Source of the DNA: Nocardia spumae
Lineage (GTDB): Bacteria > Actinomycetota > Actinomycetes > Mycobacteriales > Mycobacteriaceae
Length of the DNA stretch: 64,000 nucleotides
Assembly (NCBI RefSeq): GCF_020733635.1
Contig: NZ_JAJFZL010000001.1
Span: 4,216,001 to 4,280,000, forward strand
Direction: 5' to 3'
The notes beneath the pieces are model-generated. The model saw nothing but the letters and a program-made list of their open reading frames with translations. It was not told the DNA's origin and did no database searches. Positions 43,725-51,823 of this stretch are shown piece after piece; the first letter of the stretch is position 1; the number at the start of each line of letters is the position of its first letter. The position numbers and the translations under genes were made by a program.

Positions 43725-44126
43725 ATGGCACATCGTTTCGGGGATCTGGAGGCGGTGGTGATGGACCGCATCTGGTCCGCACCCGACACCATCACCGTGC
43801 GGACCGTGTTCGAGGATCTGCTGCGCAGCCGCGACATCGCCTACACCACCGTCATGACCACCATGGACAATCTGCATCGCAAGGGGTGGCTGGAACGCGA
43901 ACGCGATGGCAAGGCGTATCGGTACCGGCCCCGGCTCAGCCGTGAGCAGTACAGCGCCCAGCTGATGCGCGAAGCGCTCGGCGGTGGTCGCGCCGACCTG
44001 GTACTGGCCCATTTCGTCGAGCAGATCTCCGAGGACGACACCGCCGCGCTGCGCAAGGTGCTGCGGAAGGTGCGCGCCAAGAACACCTCCACCGACAGCC
44101 GCTCCGGCTCCGGAGCCGCCGAGTGA
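43725..44126 (+). CDS. BlaI/MecI/CopY-family repressor
   Basis: A 133-residue regulator from ATG 43725 (GGAGAGG upstream). The winged helix (GDLEAVVMDRIWSAPDTITVRTVFEDLL, TTVMTTMDNLHRKGWLERERDGKAYRY) and the C-terminal dimer region are standard. It overlaps the M56 peptidase gene by 4 bp (GTGA). In such pairs the peptidase relays an envelope signal and inactivates the repressor, controlling beta-lactam or respiratory responses; no beta-lactamase is nearby. Confidence 0.92.
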   Translation: MAHRFGDLEAVVMDRIWSAPDTITVRTVFEDLLRSRDIAYTTVMTTMDNLHRKGWLERERDGKAYRYRPRLSREQYSAQLMREALGGGRADLVLAHFVEQISEDDTAALRKVLRKVRAKNTSTDSRSGSGAAE

Positions 44127-45136
44127 CCCTCGCGCTGTGCCTGCTGGGTTATTCGGCACTGGTCTGTGTGCTCGGCCCTCCCGTGCTGACCCGGCTCACC
44201 GCGCACGGAAGTGTGCCCCGCCTCGGCGTGCTGGCTTGGCTCACCGCGGTGGCTGCGGTCCTCGTCGCGTGGACGGCCGCGGCGGCCGCACTGGTCGTGC
44301 AGGTCGCCCATACCTGGAATCTGCCGATGGCGCATCTGTTCGACAACTGCGTCGTGGCCATGGAGGCCGCGGCCGAGGGCGGCCACGGTCCCGTTGCCCA
44401 GGCGATCGCACTGCTGTCGGCGCTGGTGGTCATCGGATTCGTATCCGCACGCGGGGCGCGGGTGGTGCGGACGGTGGTTCGCGCCCGCGGTACCAGTGCC
44501 CGCCATGCGCGCTCGGCGTCCATCATCGGGCGGCGGGTGACCGGGACCGAGCTGCCCGGAGCTGCCGACATGGTGATCATCGACGCGCCGCAGAAGGCGG
44601 CCTACTGCGTGGCCGGGCGACCCGGGACCGTCGTGGTCACCAGCGCCGCGGTCGCCGCGCTGGACCGTCCGCAGCTGGCGGCGGTGCTGGCGCACGAGCA
44701 CGCCCATCTGACCGGGCGCCATCATCTGATCCGGGCGTCGACGCGCGCCCTGGCGACGACACTGCCGCGGGTTCCGCTGTTCACGGCGGCCGACGATCGC
44801 ATCGCGCACCTGCTCGAGATGTGCGCCGACGACCGGGCGGCGGGGCGGCACAGCCGGACCACGATCCTGACCGCGCTGCTCACCCTCTCCGACGTGTCCG
44901 ATGAGGACGAGGATCACTCGGACGGCCCGCGCGCGGTCCCCGATATCGCACTGGGCACGAGCACACTCGCCGTCGCCGACCGGGTCGACCGCCTGCTCGG
45001 CACCGAGTCGCGGCTGCGGCGGGCCGGGCGCGGACTGCCCCTGGCGATAGTCGCGGCCGTCCTCGCCACCGTCCCGGCCTCGGGGTATGTGCTGGTGCAG
45101 CTCGGTATGGCGGGCTGTCTGCCGTTCATCTACTGA
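44123..45136 (+). CDS. M56-family membrane metallopeptidase (BlaR1-like, no sensor domain)
   Basis: A 337-residue membrane protein from GTG 44123. It has four or so helices and the zinc motif HEHAH (HExxH) in AAVLAHEHAHLTGRHH. It lacks the penicillin-binding sensor of full BlaR1, as is common in actinobacteria. Its likely substrate is the partner BlaI. A perfect hairpin terminator follows. Confidence 0.9.
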   Translation: MTLALCLLGYSALVCVLGPPVLTRLTAHGSVPRLGVLAWLTAVAAVLVAWTAAAAALVVQVAHTWNLPMAHLFDNCVVAMEAAAEGGHGPVAQAIALLSALVVIGFVSARGARVVRTVVRARGTSARHARSASIIGRRVTGTELPGAADMVIIDAPQKAAYCVAGRPGTVVVTSAAVAALDRPQLAAVLAHEHAHLTGRHHLIRASTRALATTLPRVPLFTAADDRIAHLLEMCADDRAAGRHSRTTILTALLTLSDVSDEDEDHSDGPRAVPDIALGTSTLAVADRVDRLLGTESRLRRAGRGLPLAIVAAVLATVPASGYVLVQLGMAGCLPFIY

Positions 45137-45153
45137 GCCGGGCGACCGGCGCG

Positions 45154-45183
45154 GCGGGGCCGGTTCCGGCGAACCGGCCCCGC
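45154..45183. terminator. Bidirectional terminator
   Basis: Perfect 12-bp arms 45154-45165 and 45172-45183 around a 6-base loop, between the converging M56 and secreted-protein genes. Confidence 0.8.
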
Positions 45184-45191
45184 ACTCACCC

Positions 45192-45818
45192 TCAGTTGTA
45201 GATCGCGCCGAACGACGGGACCGAAATCGTGCCCAGCTGGTACTGGAAACCGTCCGGGTTGGCAGCGGAGACCGGGACCGGCCAGCGGTGCCACAGGGTC
45301 CCGTACACCGCGGCCACGACCATCCCCGGGCCCGGATCGAAGACCGACGTGCGGATCGTGGTGTCCACCGGGACATCGTTGTGCTCGATCAACGTCTGGG
45401 TGCCGTTGCGGCCGTTGGACAGGTTGTACCAGACGACCTGCATATTCGCCCCGGCCTGATTGGGGGCGATGGTGCCCGGGCCGCCGAAGAAGCCGAGGCG
45501 GAAACCGTCGTAGTTCAGGGCGACGCCGGAGCCGTAGACGCCCGCGCCCGCACCGCGGCCGATATCGGACTGCGCGGGAATCTGGAACGGCTGGGCGGGC
45601 AGCGCCGCGTGCTCCACCGCGGGCCCCGACGCCGACAACCGGTCGATCGCCTGTTCGGCGGCGGGATTGCCGGCCGCGGCGGCGCGCAGATGCGCGGTCG
45701 CCGAGTTCCAGTCCACGGTCGCCGGATCCGCCGCGGCGGGACCGGCGACAACGACGGCCGCGGCCGCCGCTGTCGCGGCCACTGCGGTGAGACGACGGGT
45801 GACACTCAGTCGACGCAT
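45192..45818 (-). CDS. Exported hypothetical protein, 208 aa
   Basis: From ATG 45818 (GAGGAG upstream). The signal peptide (RRLSVTRR, then Ala/Val-rich, ending AAA-DP) precedes a mature domain with GSGVALNYDGFRLGFFGGPGTI, QVVWYNLSNGRNG and VVAAVYGTLWHRWPVPV. I do not recognise the family; the pattern suggests an all-beta secreted fold. It lies between the M56 and WYL genes in its own unit. Confidence 0.65.
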   Translation of the reverse strand: MRRLSVTRRLTAVAATAAAAAVVVAGPAAADPATVDWNSATAHLRAAAAGNPAAEQAIDRLSASGPAVEHAALPAQPFQIPAQSDIGRGAGAGVYGSGVALNYDGFRLGFFGGPGTIAPNQAGANMQVVWYNLSNGRNGTQTLIEHNDVPVDTTIRTSVFDPGPGMVVAAVYGTLWHRWPVPVSAANPDGFQYQLGTISVPSFGAIYN

Positions 45819-45888
45819 AACCAGTTCTCCTCGAGTTTTCCGGTACGGCTTGCTGAGAATTCGACACATCACGCTGTCGGGCCCGGAA

Positions 45889-46905
45889 TCACCGCCTGGG
45901 CGGCGAGACGCCGGATTCGGTCACCGTAACGCTCACCGATCGGTTCGGCGGCGCGGCACGCTGGAGACGTGCGCCCAGTTCGCGCACGTAATCGGCGACC
46001 TCTGCCGGACCGTCGACACGGAAGTCGTGACCGAGCTGGATCAGGCGAAACACCAGCCACGACAGGGTGTCGGCAGCGGTATGCACGCGGCAGCTGTGCT
46101 CGTCGACGGCCTCGATGTCACCGAGGTGCCCGGCCACACCCGCGACCGCGTCCGCCGCGGCGAAGACGGTGATCTCGGCGCGATAGACCGGAAGCAGTCC
46201 GTACATCGAGGCGCGGACGAAACTCGCCGCGTCGTCGGCGGGCAGTTCGCGGCGCTCGGCGGCCAGCCCGATCGGCCGCGGGCCGGTGATCCGATCGATG
46301 CGGAAGATCCGCCAGTCGTCGCGGTCGCGATCGAAGGCGACCAGGTACCAGCGTTGTCCGGCGGCGACCAGCCGATGCGGATCGACCAATCGCCGGGACT
46401 CGGCTCCGGCGTTCGAGCGGTAGCCGAAACGCACCTGCTCGGCCGTCGCGATCGCGGCCGCCAGCGCCGTCAGCACCGCGGTGTCGACCGGTGAGGAGGC
46501 CGGCGCGGTCAAGGTTTCGGTGGCCGCGCCGACCGCCCGCACCCGGGCCCGCAGCCGGGTGGGCAGCACCTGCTCGAGTTTCGCCAGCGCGCGCACGGCC
46601 GCCTCGTCGGCGCCGGTCAGCGCGTGTGCCGCGACGGTGCGCAAGCCGACCGCGGTCGATACCGCCTCGGCGTCGTCGAACAGCAGCGGCGGCATCGCGG
46701 CACCGGCGGCCAGGCGATAGCCCCCGTAGACGCCCATCGTCGCGTCCACCGGGTAGTCCAGTTCACGCAGTCGGTCGATATCGCGCCGGACGGTGCGGGG
46801 ACTGACCCCCAGCCGCTGCGCCAGCTCCGGTCCCGACCACTCGCGTGGGGTCTGCAGCAGCGACAACAGGGTCAGCAGGCGCTGTGTCGTATCGGTCACC
46901 GGCAC
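45889..46905 (-). CDS. WYL-domain (YafY-like) regulator
   Basis: A 338-residue protein with an N-terminal HTH_11 (RLLTLLSLLQTPREWSGPELAQRLGVSPRTVRRDIDRL) and a WYL domain (VRFGYRSNAGAESRRLVDPHRLVAAGQRWYLVAFDRDR, containing RWYL). It starts at GTG 46905 and is divergent from an alpha/beta hydrolase 83 bp away, its probable target. WYL proteins sense ligands such as nucleotides or damaged DNA; the ligand here is unknown. Confidence 0.9.
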   Translation of the reverse strand: MPVTDTTQRLLTLLSLLQTPREWSGPELAQRLGVSPRTVRRDIDRLRELDYPVDATMGVYGGYRLAAGAAMPPLLFDDAEAVSTAVGLRTVAAHALTGADEAAVRALAKLEQVLPTRLRARVRAVGAATETLTAPASSPVDTAVLTALAAAIATAEQVRFGYRSNAGAESRRLVDPHRLVAAGQRWYLVAFDRDRDDWRIFRIDRITGPRPIGLAAERRELPADDAASFVRASMYGLLPVYRAEITVFAAADAVAGVAGHLGDIEAVDEHSCRVHTAADTLSWLVFRLIQLGHDFRVDGPAEVADYVRELGARLQRAAPPNRSVSVTVTESGVSPPRR

Positions 46906-46987
46906 ATTCTCGCGCGGAAGTAGGACAGTTTCCGACCGCGAACGACCGGAGCGGTGAATTCGTGATCACCGCGCCGTCTTCAGGGGT

Positions 46988-47878
46988 ATGCAGACACACA
47001 CGCTGACCACGCCCGAAGCCGACCTCGTCTACGACGTTCGCGGACCACTGCCGGCCGCCGATGGACGGGTTCCGCTGCTCATGGTCGGCCAGCCCATGGA
47101 TGCCGGCGGTTTCGCCGCGCTGGCCTCGTATTTTCCCGATCGCACCGTGATCACCTACGACCCGCGGGGACTGGGCCGTAGCGTGCGCAAGGACGGGCGG
47201 ACCGATCATTCCCCGGTGGTACAGGCCGGGGATCTGCACGCGCTGATCGAGACATTCGGCACCGCTGTGGAGATCTTCGCCAGCAGCGGCGGCGCGGTCA
47301 CCGCCCTCGCGCTGGTAGCCGCGCACCCGGATGATGTGGCCACACTGGTCGCCCACGAGCCACCGCTGATCGACGTCCTTCCCGACGCGGCGGCGGCACA
47401 CCGCGCTCAGGCCGCGGTACGAGATATCTACGAGGCCAAGGGATTCGGGGCGGCGATGGCGGCCTTCATCATGATGGCGTCGTGGCAGGGCGAGTTCACC
47501 GACGACTTCTTCGCGCTGCCCGCGCCCGATCCGGCCCAGTTCGGCATGCCGGCCGAGGACGACGGCACCCGTGATGATCCGCTGGTGTCGGACCGTTCCT
47601 GGGCGGTGAGCGACTATCACCCGGACGTGCCCGCCCTGACCACCGCGTCGACCCACATCCTCATCGGCGTCGGCGAGGAGTCCTCCGGGGTGCTGACCGG
47701 ACGAACCGCCGAGGCCACGGCGGCGCTGCTCGGCTTGTCCGCCACCGTATTCCCCAGTCACCACAGCGGATTCGTCGGCGGCGACGAGGGATACGCGGGG
47801 CAGCCGGAGGCGTTCGCCGCGCGGCTGCGCGAGGTGCTCGACGCGCAACTCCAACGCAGGCCCGAAGATATTCCTTGA
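46988..47878 (+). CDS. Alpha/beta hydrolase, 296 aa
   Basis: A cytoplasmic hydrolase from ATG 46988. It shows YDPRGLGRS, the nucleophile elbow FASSGGAVTALAL (Ser in SSGG), and a C-terminal histidine in PSHHSGF. The reaction is unknown; the group includes esterases and acyl hydrolases. The divergent WYL gene is probably its regulator. Confidence 0.82.
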   Translation: MQTHTLTTPEADLVYDVRGPLPAADGRVPLLMVGQPMDAGGFAALASYFPDRTVITYDPRGLGRSVRKDGRTDHSPVVQAGDLHALIETFGTAVEIFASSGGAVTALALVAAHPDDVATLVAHEPPLIDVLPDAAAAHRAQAAVRDIYEAKGFGAAMAAFIMMASWQGEFTDDFFALPAPDPAQFGMPAEDDGTRDDPLVSDRSWAVSDYHPDVPALTTASTHILIGVGEESSGVLTGRTAEATAALLGLSATVFPSHHSGFVGGDEGYAGQPEAFAARLREVLDAQLQRRPEDIP

Positions 47879-47903
47879 CACGAATATTCATTACGGTGAA
47901 TAC
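47875..47903 (+). promoter_or_regulatory. Promoter with ArsR-type operator before the ArsR-SRPBCC gene
   Basis: TTGACA (47875-47880) is a consensus -35; a 17-bp spacer leads to GAATAC. TATTCA (47885-47890) and TGAATA (47897-47902) are perfect inverted arms 6 bp apart, overlapping the -10. Binding of the ArsR domain there would repress its own operon. Confidence 0.75.
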
Positions 47904-47911
47904 TTTGGGTC

Positions 47912-48712
47912 ATGGATCGGATCGTTTCCGCCCTCGGCGACAGCGCCCGGTGGCGCATCGTCGAACTGCTCGCCGAACAACCCCGCTCGGTCGGTGAACT
48001 CGCCGAACTGACAGGTTTGCGGCAGCCGCAGACCACCAAACACCTGCAGACGCTGGCGCGGGCGGAGGTGGTCTCGGTCTTTCCGCTCGGGCAGCGCCGC
48101 GTCTACGCACTCGACCCGCAGCCGCTGCGTGAACTCGGAGGGCGGTTGCGGGAATTGGCGGAAACCGCCGAGTCGCACGCCGGCGAGCGCGACGTCATCG
48201 CCCGCTATCGTGCGGCGATCGACGCGGAATCCCTTGCGGCCGAACATGACCGGTGGGCCGAGGGCCGGCGTTTCGTCTTCGACCGCACCCTGGCCGCCGC
48301 CCCGGAAGTGGTGTGGCGGCACTGGGTCGATCCGGATCTGCTGGCGGCCTGGTGGGTTCCGGCACCGCTGCGGATCACCGAATGTGTCCTCGAACCCCGG
48401 CCGGGTGGGCGCGCTGTCCTCGAGTACCACGATGCCGAGGGACACCGGTACCGCTCGGAAGGTCTGGTGCGGGCCGTGAGCCGCCACGACCGTCTCGTCT
48501 TCGAGCTGTCGGTGCTCGACCCGACCGGTGCGGTGATGTTCACCGGGCACTACACGCTCACCCTCGCCGCGGCCGCCGACGGCACCGACCTGCGGCTGGA
48601 ACTGACCATCGCCGAAACCACCGTCGCGGCGGTCTCCGCCATCGCCGGAATCGAGACCGGATGGAGCCGGGTCCTCGACAACCTCGCCGACGCCGTCGGC
48701 GTCACCCACTGA
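47912..48712 (+). CDS. ArsR-type HTH fused to SRPBCC (AHSA1) domain
   Basis: A 266-residue fusion from ATG 47912. Residues 1-90 form an ArsR winged helix (DRIVSALGDSARWRIVELLAEQPRSVGELAELTGLRQPQTTKHLQTLARAEVV). Residues 110-266 are an AHSA1/SRPBCC ligand-binding domain (FDRTLAAAPEVVWRHWVDPDLLAAWWVP). The fusion suggests a one-component sensor where a hydrophobic ligand in the SRPBCC cavity controls DNA binding. It is 41 bp ahead of the DHFR-like gene, in operon. Confidence 0.88.
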   Translation: MDRIVSALGDSARWRIVELLAEQPRSVGELAELTGLRQPQTTKHLQTLARAEVVSVFPLGQRRVYALDPQPLRELGGRLRELAETAESHAGERDVIARYRAAIDAESLAAEHDRWAEGRRFVFDRTLAAAPEVVWRHWVDPDLLAAWWVPAPLRITECVLEPRPGGRAVLEYHDAEGHRYRSEGLVRAVSRHDRLVFELSVLDPTGAVMFTGHYTLTLAAAADGTDLRLELTIAETTVAAVSAIAGIETGWSRVLDNLADAVGVTH

Positions 48713-48753
48713 ATCCGACCGGCGACGCCGGCACCCAGAACAGGAGTACGACC

Positions 48754-49353
48754 ATGTCCGAGTCGACCACACGCAAGGTGACCGCGAACATCAGCATCAC
48801 CCTCGACGGCCGCTACAACGGCCCCGGCGGCCCCGCCGATCTCGGCGCCATCGTGCCCTACGCGACCACCGAGGTCGCGCGCGATCAGCTCACCCGGATG
48901 TGCGCCGACGCGACCACGGCGGTGCTCGGCAGGGGTAATGCCCAGGGGTTCCTCGGATTCTGGCCGTCGGTCGCCGCCGATGACACGGCCGATCCACGCG
49001 ACCGCGGCTATGCGAAATGGCTGGTGGATACCGAGAAAGTGGTGTTGTCGACCACCCTGACCGAGGCCCCGTGGGAGCACGCCCGCATCGTCGACGCCCC
49101 GCTCGCCGAGGTCGTCGCCGAACTGCGCGCCTCCGGCACCGGCGACATTCTCGTCAACAGCAGCGCGAGCATCATCAAGGACCTGCTCGCCGCGGATCTG
49201 CTCGACCGTCTCTATCTCATCGTCTGCCCCGAGATCGCCGGCGCCGGACAGCGTTTGTTCGACGACGGCCTGCCCGGCACCCGATGGACGCTGACCCATC
49301 AGGAAACCGGAGAACTGGGTGAGATGGCACTGGTCTACGATCGGGTCCGCTGA
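48754..49353 (+). CDS. DHFR/RibD C-terminal-like reductase
   Basis: A 199-residue protein from ATG 48754 (AGGAG upstream). The fold is that of the DHFR/RibD family: VTANISITLDGRYNG, VVLSTTL, GDILVNSSASIIKDLL and DRLYLIVCPEIAGAGQRLF. It should bind NADPH and reduce an unidentified small molecule. A related but not identical paralogue lies at 56018. It is probably induced by the ligand of the ArsR-SRPBCC protein. Confidence 0.82.
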   Translation: MSESTTRKVTANISITLDGRYNGPGGPADLGAIVPYATTEVARDQLTRMCADATTAVLGRGNAQGFLGFWPSVAADDTADPRDRGYAKWLVDTEKVVLSTTLTEAPWEHARIVDAPLAEVVAELRASGTGDILVNSSASIIKDLLAADLLDRLYLIVCPEIAGAGQRLFDDGLPGTRWTLTHQETGELGEMALVYDRVR

Positions 49354-49360
49354 CGCGCGC

Positions 49361-50404
49361 TCACTGCCTCAGCGCGTCGGCGAACAGCTCCCACGATCGG
49401 TGCAGATCCTGCTGCCAATAACCCCACGAATGGGTGCCGGACGGACGAAAGTCGAAGGTGGCGGGCACATTCAATTGCCGCAGCCGATCGTGGAGCTGAT
49501 GGGTGCACAGATCGGTGACCGCTTCCAGCGCCGCACCGAAGACCAGTTGATAGGCCAGTTGCGTGGTGTCGCCGTGCGCACCGTCGAGGGTGTCGAGTGG
49601 GCCCGGTAACCCGGTCCCGGTCGAGACGTAGATCGCGGTGCCTCGCAACCGATCCGCGTGCAGATACGGATCATTGGCCGCCCACGCCGGATCCGTGGGC
49701 GGACCCCACATATTCACCGTGTTACCCATCCGCCCACCGACCACCGCATCGACGATCAACTGCCCCTGCGGATCACTGGTCCGCACACACCCCGAATACG
49801 AACCGATCGCCTTGTACAAACCCGGCGCCGCCAACGCCAACTGGAACACCGACGTCCCCGCCATCGAAATACCCGCGATCGCATTCACCCCACTACCACC
49901 GAAACCCGAATCGATGATCGACGGCAACTCCCTAGTCAGAAACGTCGACCACCGCTGCCGACCCAGCACCGGATCATCGGCACGCCAATCCGTGAAATAA
50001 CTACTCGCCCCACCGAACGGCACCACCACATTCACCTGCTTATCCGCGAAAAACGACGCCACATCCGTACGATCGGACCAGCTGCCGTCGCTGATGCCGC
50101 CGTTGGCGCCGTTGAGCAGATACAGCGTCGGCGCCGGACGATCCGGATCGGCGGCACGCAGGACCTGCACTCGCGTCACATTGCGCATCGCCGCCGAATA
50201 CACACCGACATCGAGGATCCGGTCGCCGCGGGTGCGGACGTCGTGGATGCGCGAACCGTCGGGAGCGCTCACCGCCGAGAAATCCCCGGCCGGATCCGCG
50301 GCGGCCCGCGCACCGGTGACGGTGGTCGCGGCCGCCACGGCGACCATCGCCGTCACGACGGCCACGACCCGCGCGATACGAATTCTCGGCGGGGGCCTGT
50401 CCAT
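49361..50404 (-). CDS. Secreted antigen-85/mycolyltransferase-like esterase (paralogue 4, inverted-repeat copy A)
   Basis: A 347-residue protein from ATG 50404 with a signal peptide (Arg-rich start, hydrophobic run, cleavage near ARA-AA). Landmarks: LYLLNGANGG, YFTDW (136-140), nucleophile motif GISMAG with Ser180, and C-terminal GTHSWGYW. Residues about 112-275 are encoded by the 491-bp inverted repeat and are identical to copy B; the N-terminal part and the last 70 residues are not. In the repeat, codons are mostly G/T-ending. It is divergent from copy B (starts 270 bp apart) and converges with the DHFR-like gene (7 bp). Confidence 0.87.
   Translation of the reverse strand: MDRPPPRIRIARVVAVVTAMVAVAAATTVTGARAAADPAGDFSAVSAPDGSRIHDVRTRGDRILDVGVYSAAMRNVTRVQVLRAADPDRPAPTLYLLNGANGGISDGSWSDRTDVASFFADKQVNVVVPFGGASSYFTDWRADDPVLGRQRWSTFLTRELPSIIDSGFGGSGVNAIAGISMAGTSVFQLALAAPGLYKAIGSYSGCVRTSDPQGQLIVDAVVGGRMGNTVNMWGPPTDPAWAANDPYLHADRLRGTAIYVSTGTGLPGPLDTLDGAHGDTTQLAYQLVFGAALEAVTDLCTHQLHDRLRQLNVPATFDFRPSGTHSWGYWQQDLHRSWELFADALRQ
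49581..50071. repeat. Left arm of a 491-bp perfect inverted repeat
   Basis: Reading its reverse complement from 50071 to 49581 gives the same bases as 51065-51555. By eye I find no mismatch, and sequence diverges abruptly at both ends. It covers the catalytic core of copy A. The arms are separated by 993 bp (50072-51064), which contain both promoters and both N-termini. Confidence 0.93.
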
Positions 50405-50674
50405 CCTCGTACTCCGATCTCGGACACCATTGTTCGCAACGTGGTCACGCGACAGCCGCCGACGATATTCGGGAGCCGGGATCGACGTTTTCGACCAGTC
50501 AACGGCGTCACTGCGAATACGTCATCCGATATCGCCGAATTTGTGGCCGATACCAGCGCCGCGCGGTACGTACTGGCATCCGGGCCAAACCTGGGTACCG
50601 GCAATTGCCGGGTATCGGCGCCCGCCCTATCGTCGGCGGCGATCGCGCAGTTCGTATCCGAGAGAAGGCGGCAC

Positions 50675-51823
50675 GTGGATTCTGCTGTCCGGCACGGCCT
50701 CTCCCAACTGTCGGGCCGGGCGGCCGCGGCGGCCTGCCTGGCGGCCGGTCTCGCGGTCACCGGTCCCGCCACCGCACAGGACCCGTCGGTGCCGCCGCCG
50801 GCCTCCGCACCCGCGAATACCGCTGCAGCAGCATCGATCTCGACCGACCGGGTGCGTTCGGCGGCCCGGCCCGCGGCCGACGGATCGTACCTCGCCGATG
50901 CCGTGGCCGGGTCGCCGCGCGCGCTCACCGTCACCGTGCACTCGGCCGCCATGAATGTGCCCGTGCGCCTGGAAGTTCTCGCGGCACCGGATCGTTCGCG
51001 TCCGGCACCCACCCTCTATCTGCTCAACGGCATCGACGGCGGAGCCGGCGGTAATTGGCTCAACCGTACGGATGTGGCGTCGTTTTTCGCGGATAAGCAG
51101 GTGAATGTGGTGGTGCCGTTCGGTGGGGCGAGTAGTTATTTCACGGATTGGCGTGCCGATGATCCGGTGCTGGGTCGGCAGCGGTGGTCGACGTTTCTGA
51201 CTAGGGAGTTGCCGTCGATCATCGATTCGGGTTTCGGTGGTAGTGGGGTGAATGCGATCGCGGGTATTTCGATGGCGGGGACGTCGGTGTTCCAGTTGGC
51301 GTTGGCGGCGCCGGGTTTGTACAAGGCGATCGGTTCGTATTCGGGGTGTGTGCGGACCAGTGATCCGCAGGGGCAGTTGATCGTCGATGCGGTGGTCGGT
51401 GGGCGGATGGGTAACACGGTGAATATGTGGGGTCCGCCCACGGATCCGGCGTGGGCGGCCAATGATCCGTATCTGCACGCGGATCGGTTGCGAGGCACCG
51501 CGATCTACGTCTCGACCGGGACCGGGTTACCGGGCCCACTCGACACCCTCGACGGACCCGGCATCCACGACAATCCCGCGACTCTGGCCGATCAGCTGCT
51601 CGTCGGCGGCGCACTCGAGACCGGTGCGGTGCGATGCACTCGCGAATTGCGGGACAGATTCACCGAACTCGGTATCCCAGCCACGATCGACATGCGCCCG
51701 GACGGCACCCACTCGTGGGGCTATTGGCAGCAGGATCTGCACCGGTCCTGGCCGATGATCGCCACCGCCGTCGGCGCGGACCCGGTCACGCGGGACGGCG
51801 CGTATCCTGATCGCCCGCACTGA
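50675..51823 (+). CDS. Secreted antigen-85/mycolyltransferase-like esterase (paralogue 5, inverted-repeat copy B)
   Basis: A 382-residue protein from GTG 50675 (AGAAGG upstream). The frame stays open far to the left, but the signal peptide (VDSAVRHGLSQLSGRAAAAA, cleavage near ATA-QD) and ribosome site fix this start. It has a Pro/Ala linker, RSAARPAADGSYL and LYLLNGIDGG; the core (residues about 131-294) is identical to copy A, with nucleophile Ser at about 199. The C-terminus keeps GTHSWGYW and adds a 14-residue tail. Its last 38 bp overlap the end of the converging PucR-type gene. Confidence 0.87.
   Translation: MDSAVRHGLSQLSGRAAAAACLAAGLAVTGPATAQDPSVPPPASAPANTAAAASISTDRVRSAARPAADGSYLADAVAGSPRALTVTVHSAAMNVPVRLEVLAAPDRSRPAPTLYLLNGIDGGAGGNWLNRTDVASFFADKQVNVVVPFGGASSYFTDWRADDPVLGRQRWSTFLTRELPSIIDSGFGGSGVNAIAGISMAGTSVFQLALAAPGLYKAIGSYSGCVRTSDPQGQLIVDAVVGGRMGNTVNMWGPPTDPAWAANDPYLHADRLRGTAIYVSTGTGLPGPLDTLDGPGIHDNPATLADQLLVGGALETGAVRCTRELRDRFTELGIPATIDMRPDGTHSWGYWQQDLHRSWPMIATAVGADPVTRDGAYPDRPH
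51065..51555. repeat. Right arm of the 491-bp perfect inverted repeat
   Basis: Mirror copy of 49581-50071. The coding (+) strand here is G/T-rich (26 G versus 10 C in 51241-51300), whereas the flanking codons of the same gene are C-rich, so the repeat stands out compositionally too. Confidence 0.93.

Noticed and set aside
43725..45136. Beta-lactam resistance operon
   Set aside because: BlaI/M56 pair lacks a sensor domain and no beta-lactamase is adjacent.
49658..50674. Long + strand frame extending copy B leftwards over copy A
   Set aside because: It is the antisense of copy A; the ribosome site and signal peptide place the start at 50675.
49581..51555. Inverted repeat as an insertion-sequence pair
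   Set aside because: The arms encode parts of a hydrolase, no transposase is present and no target duplications are seen.
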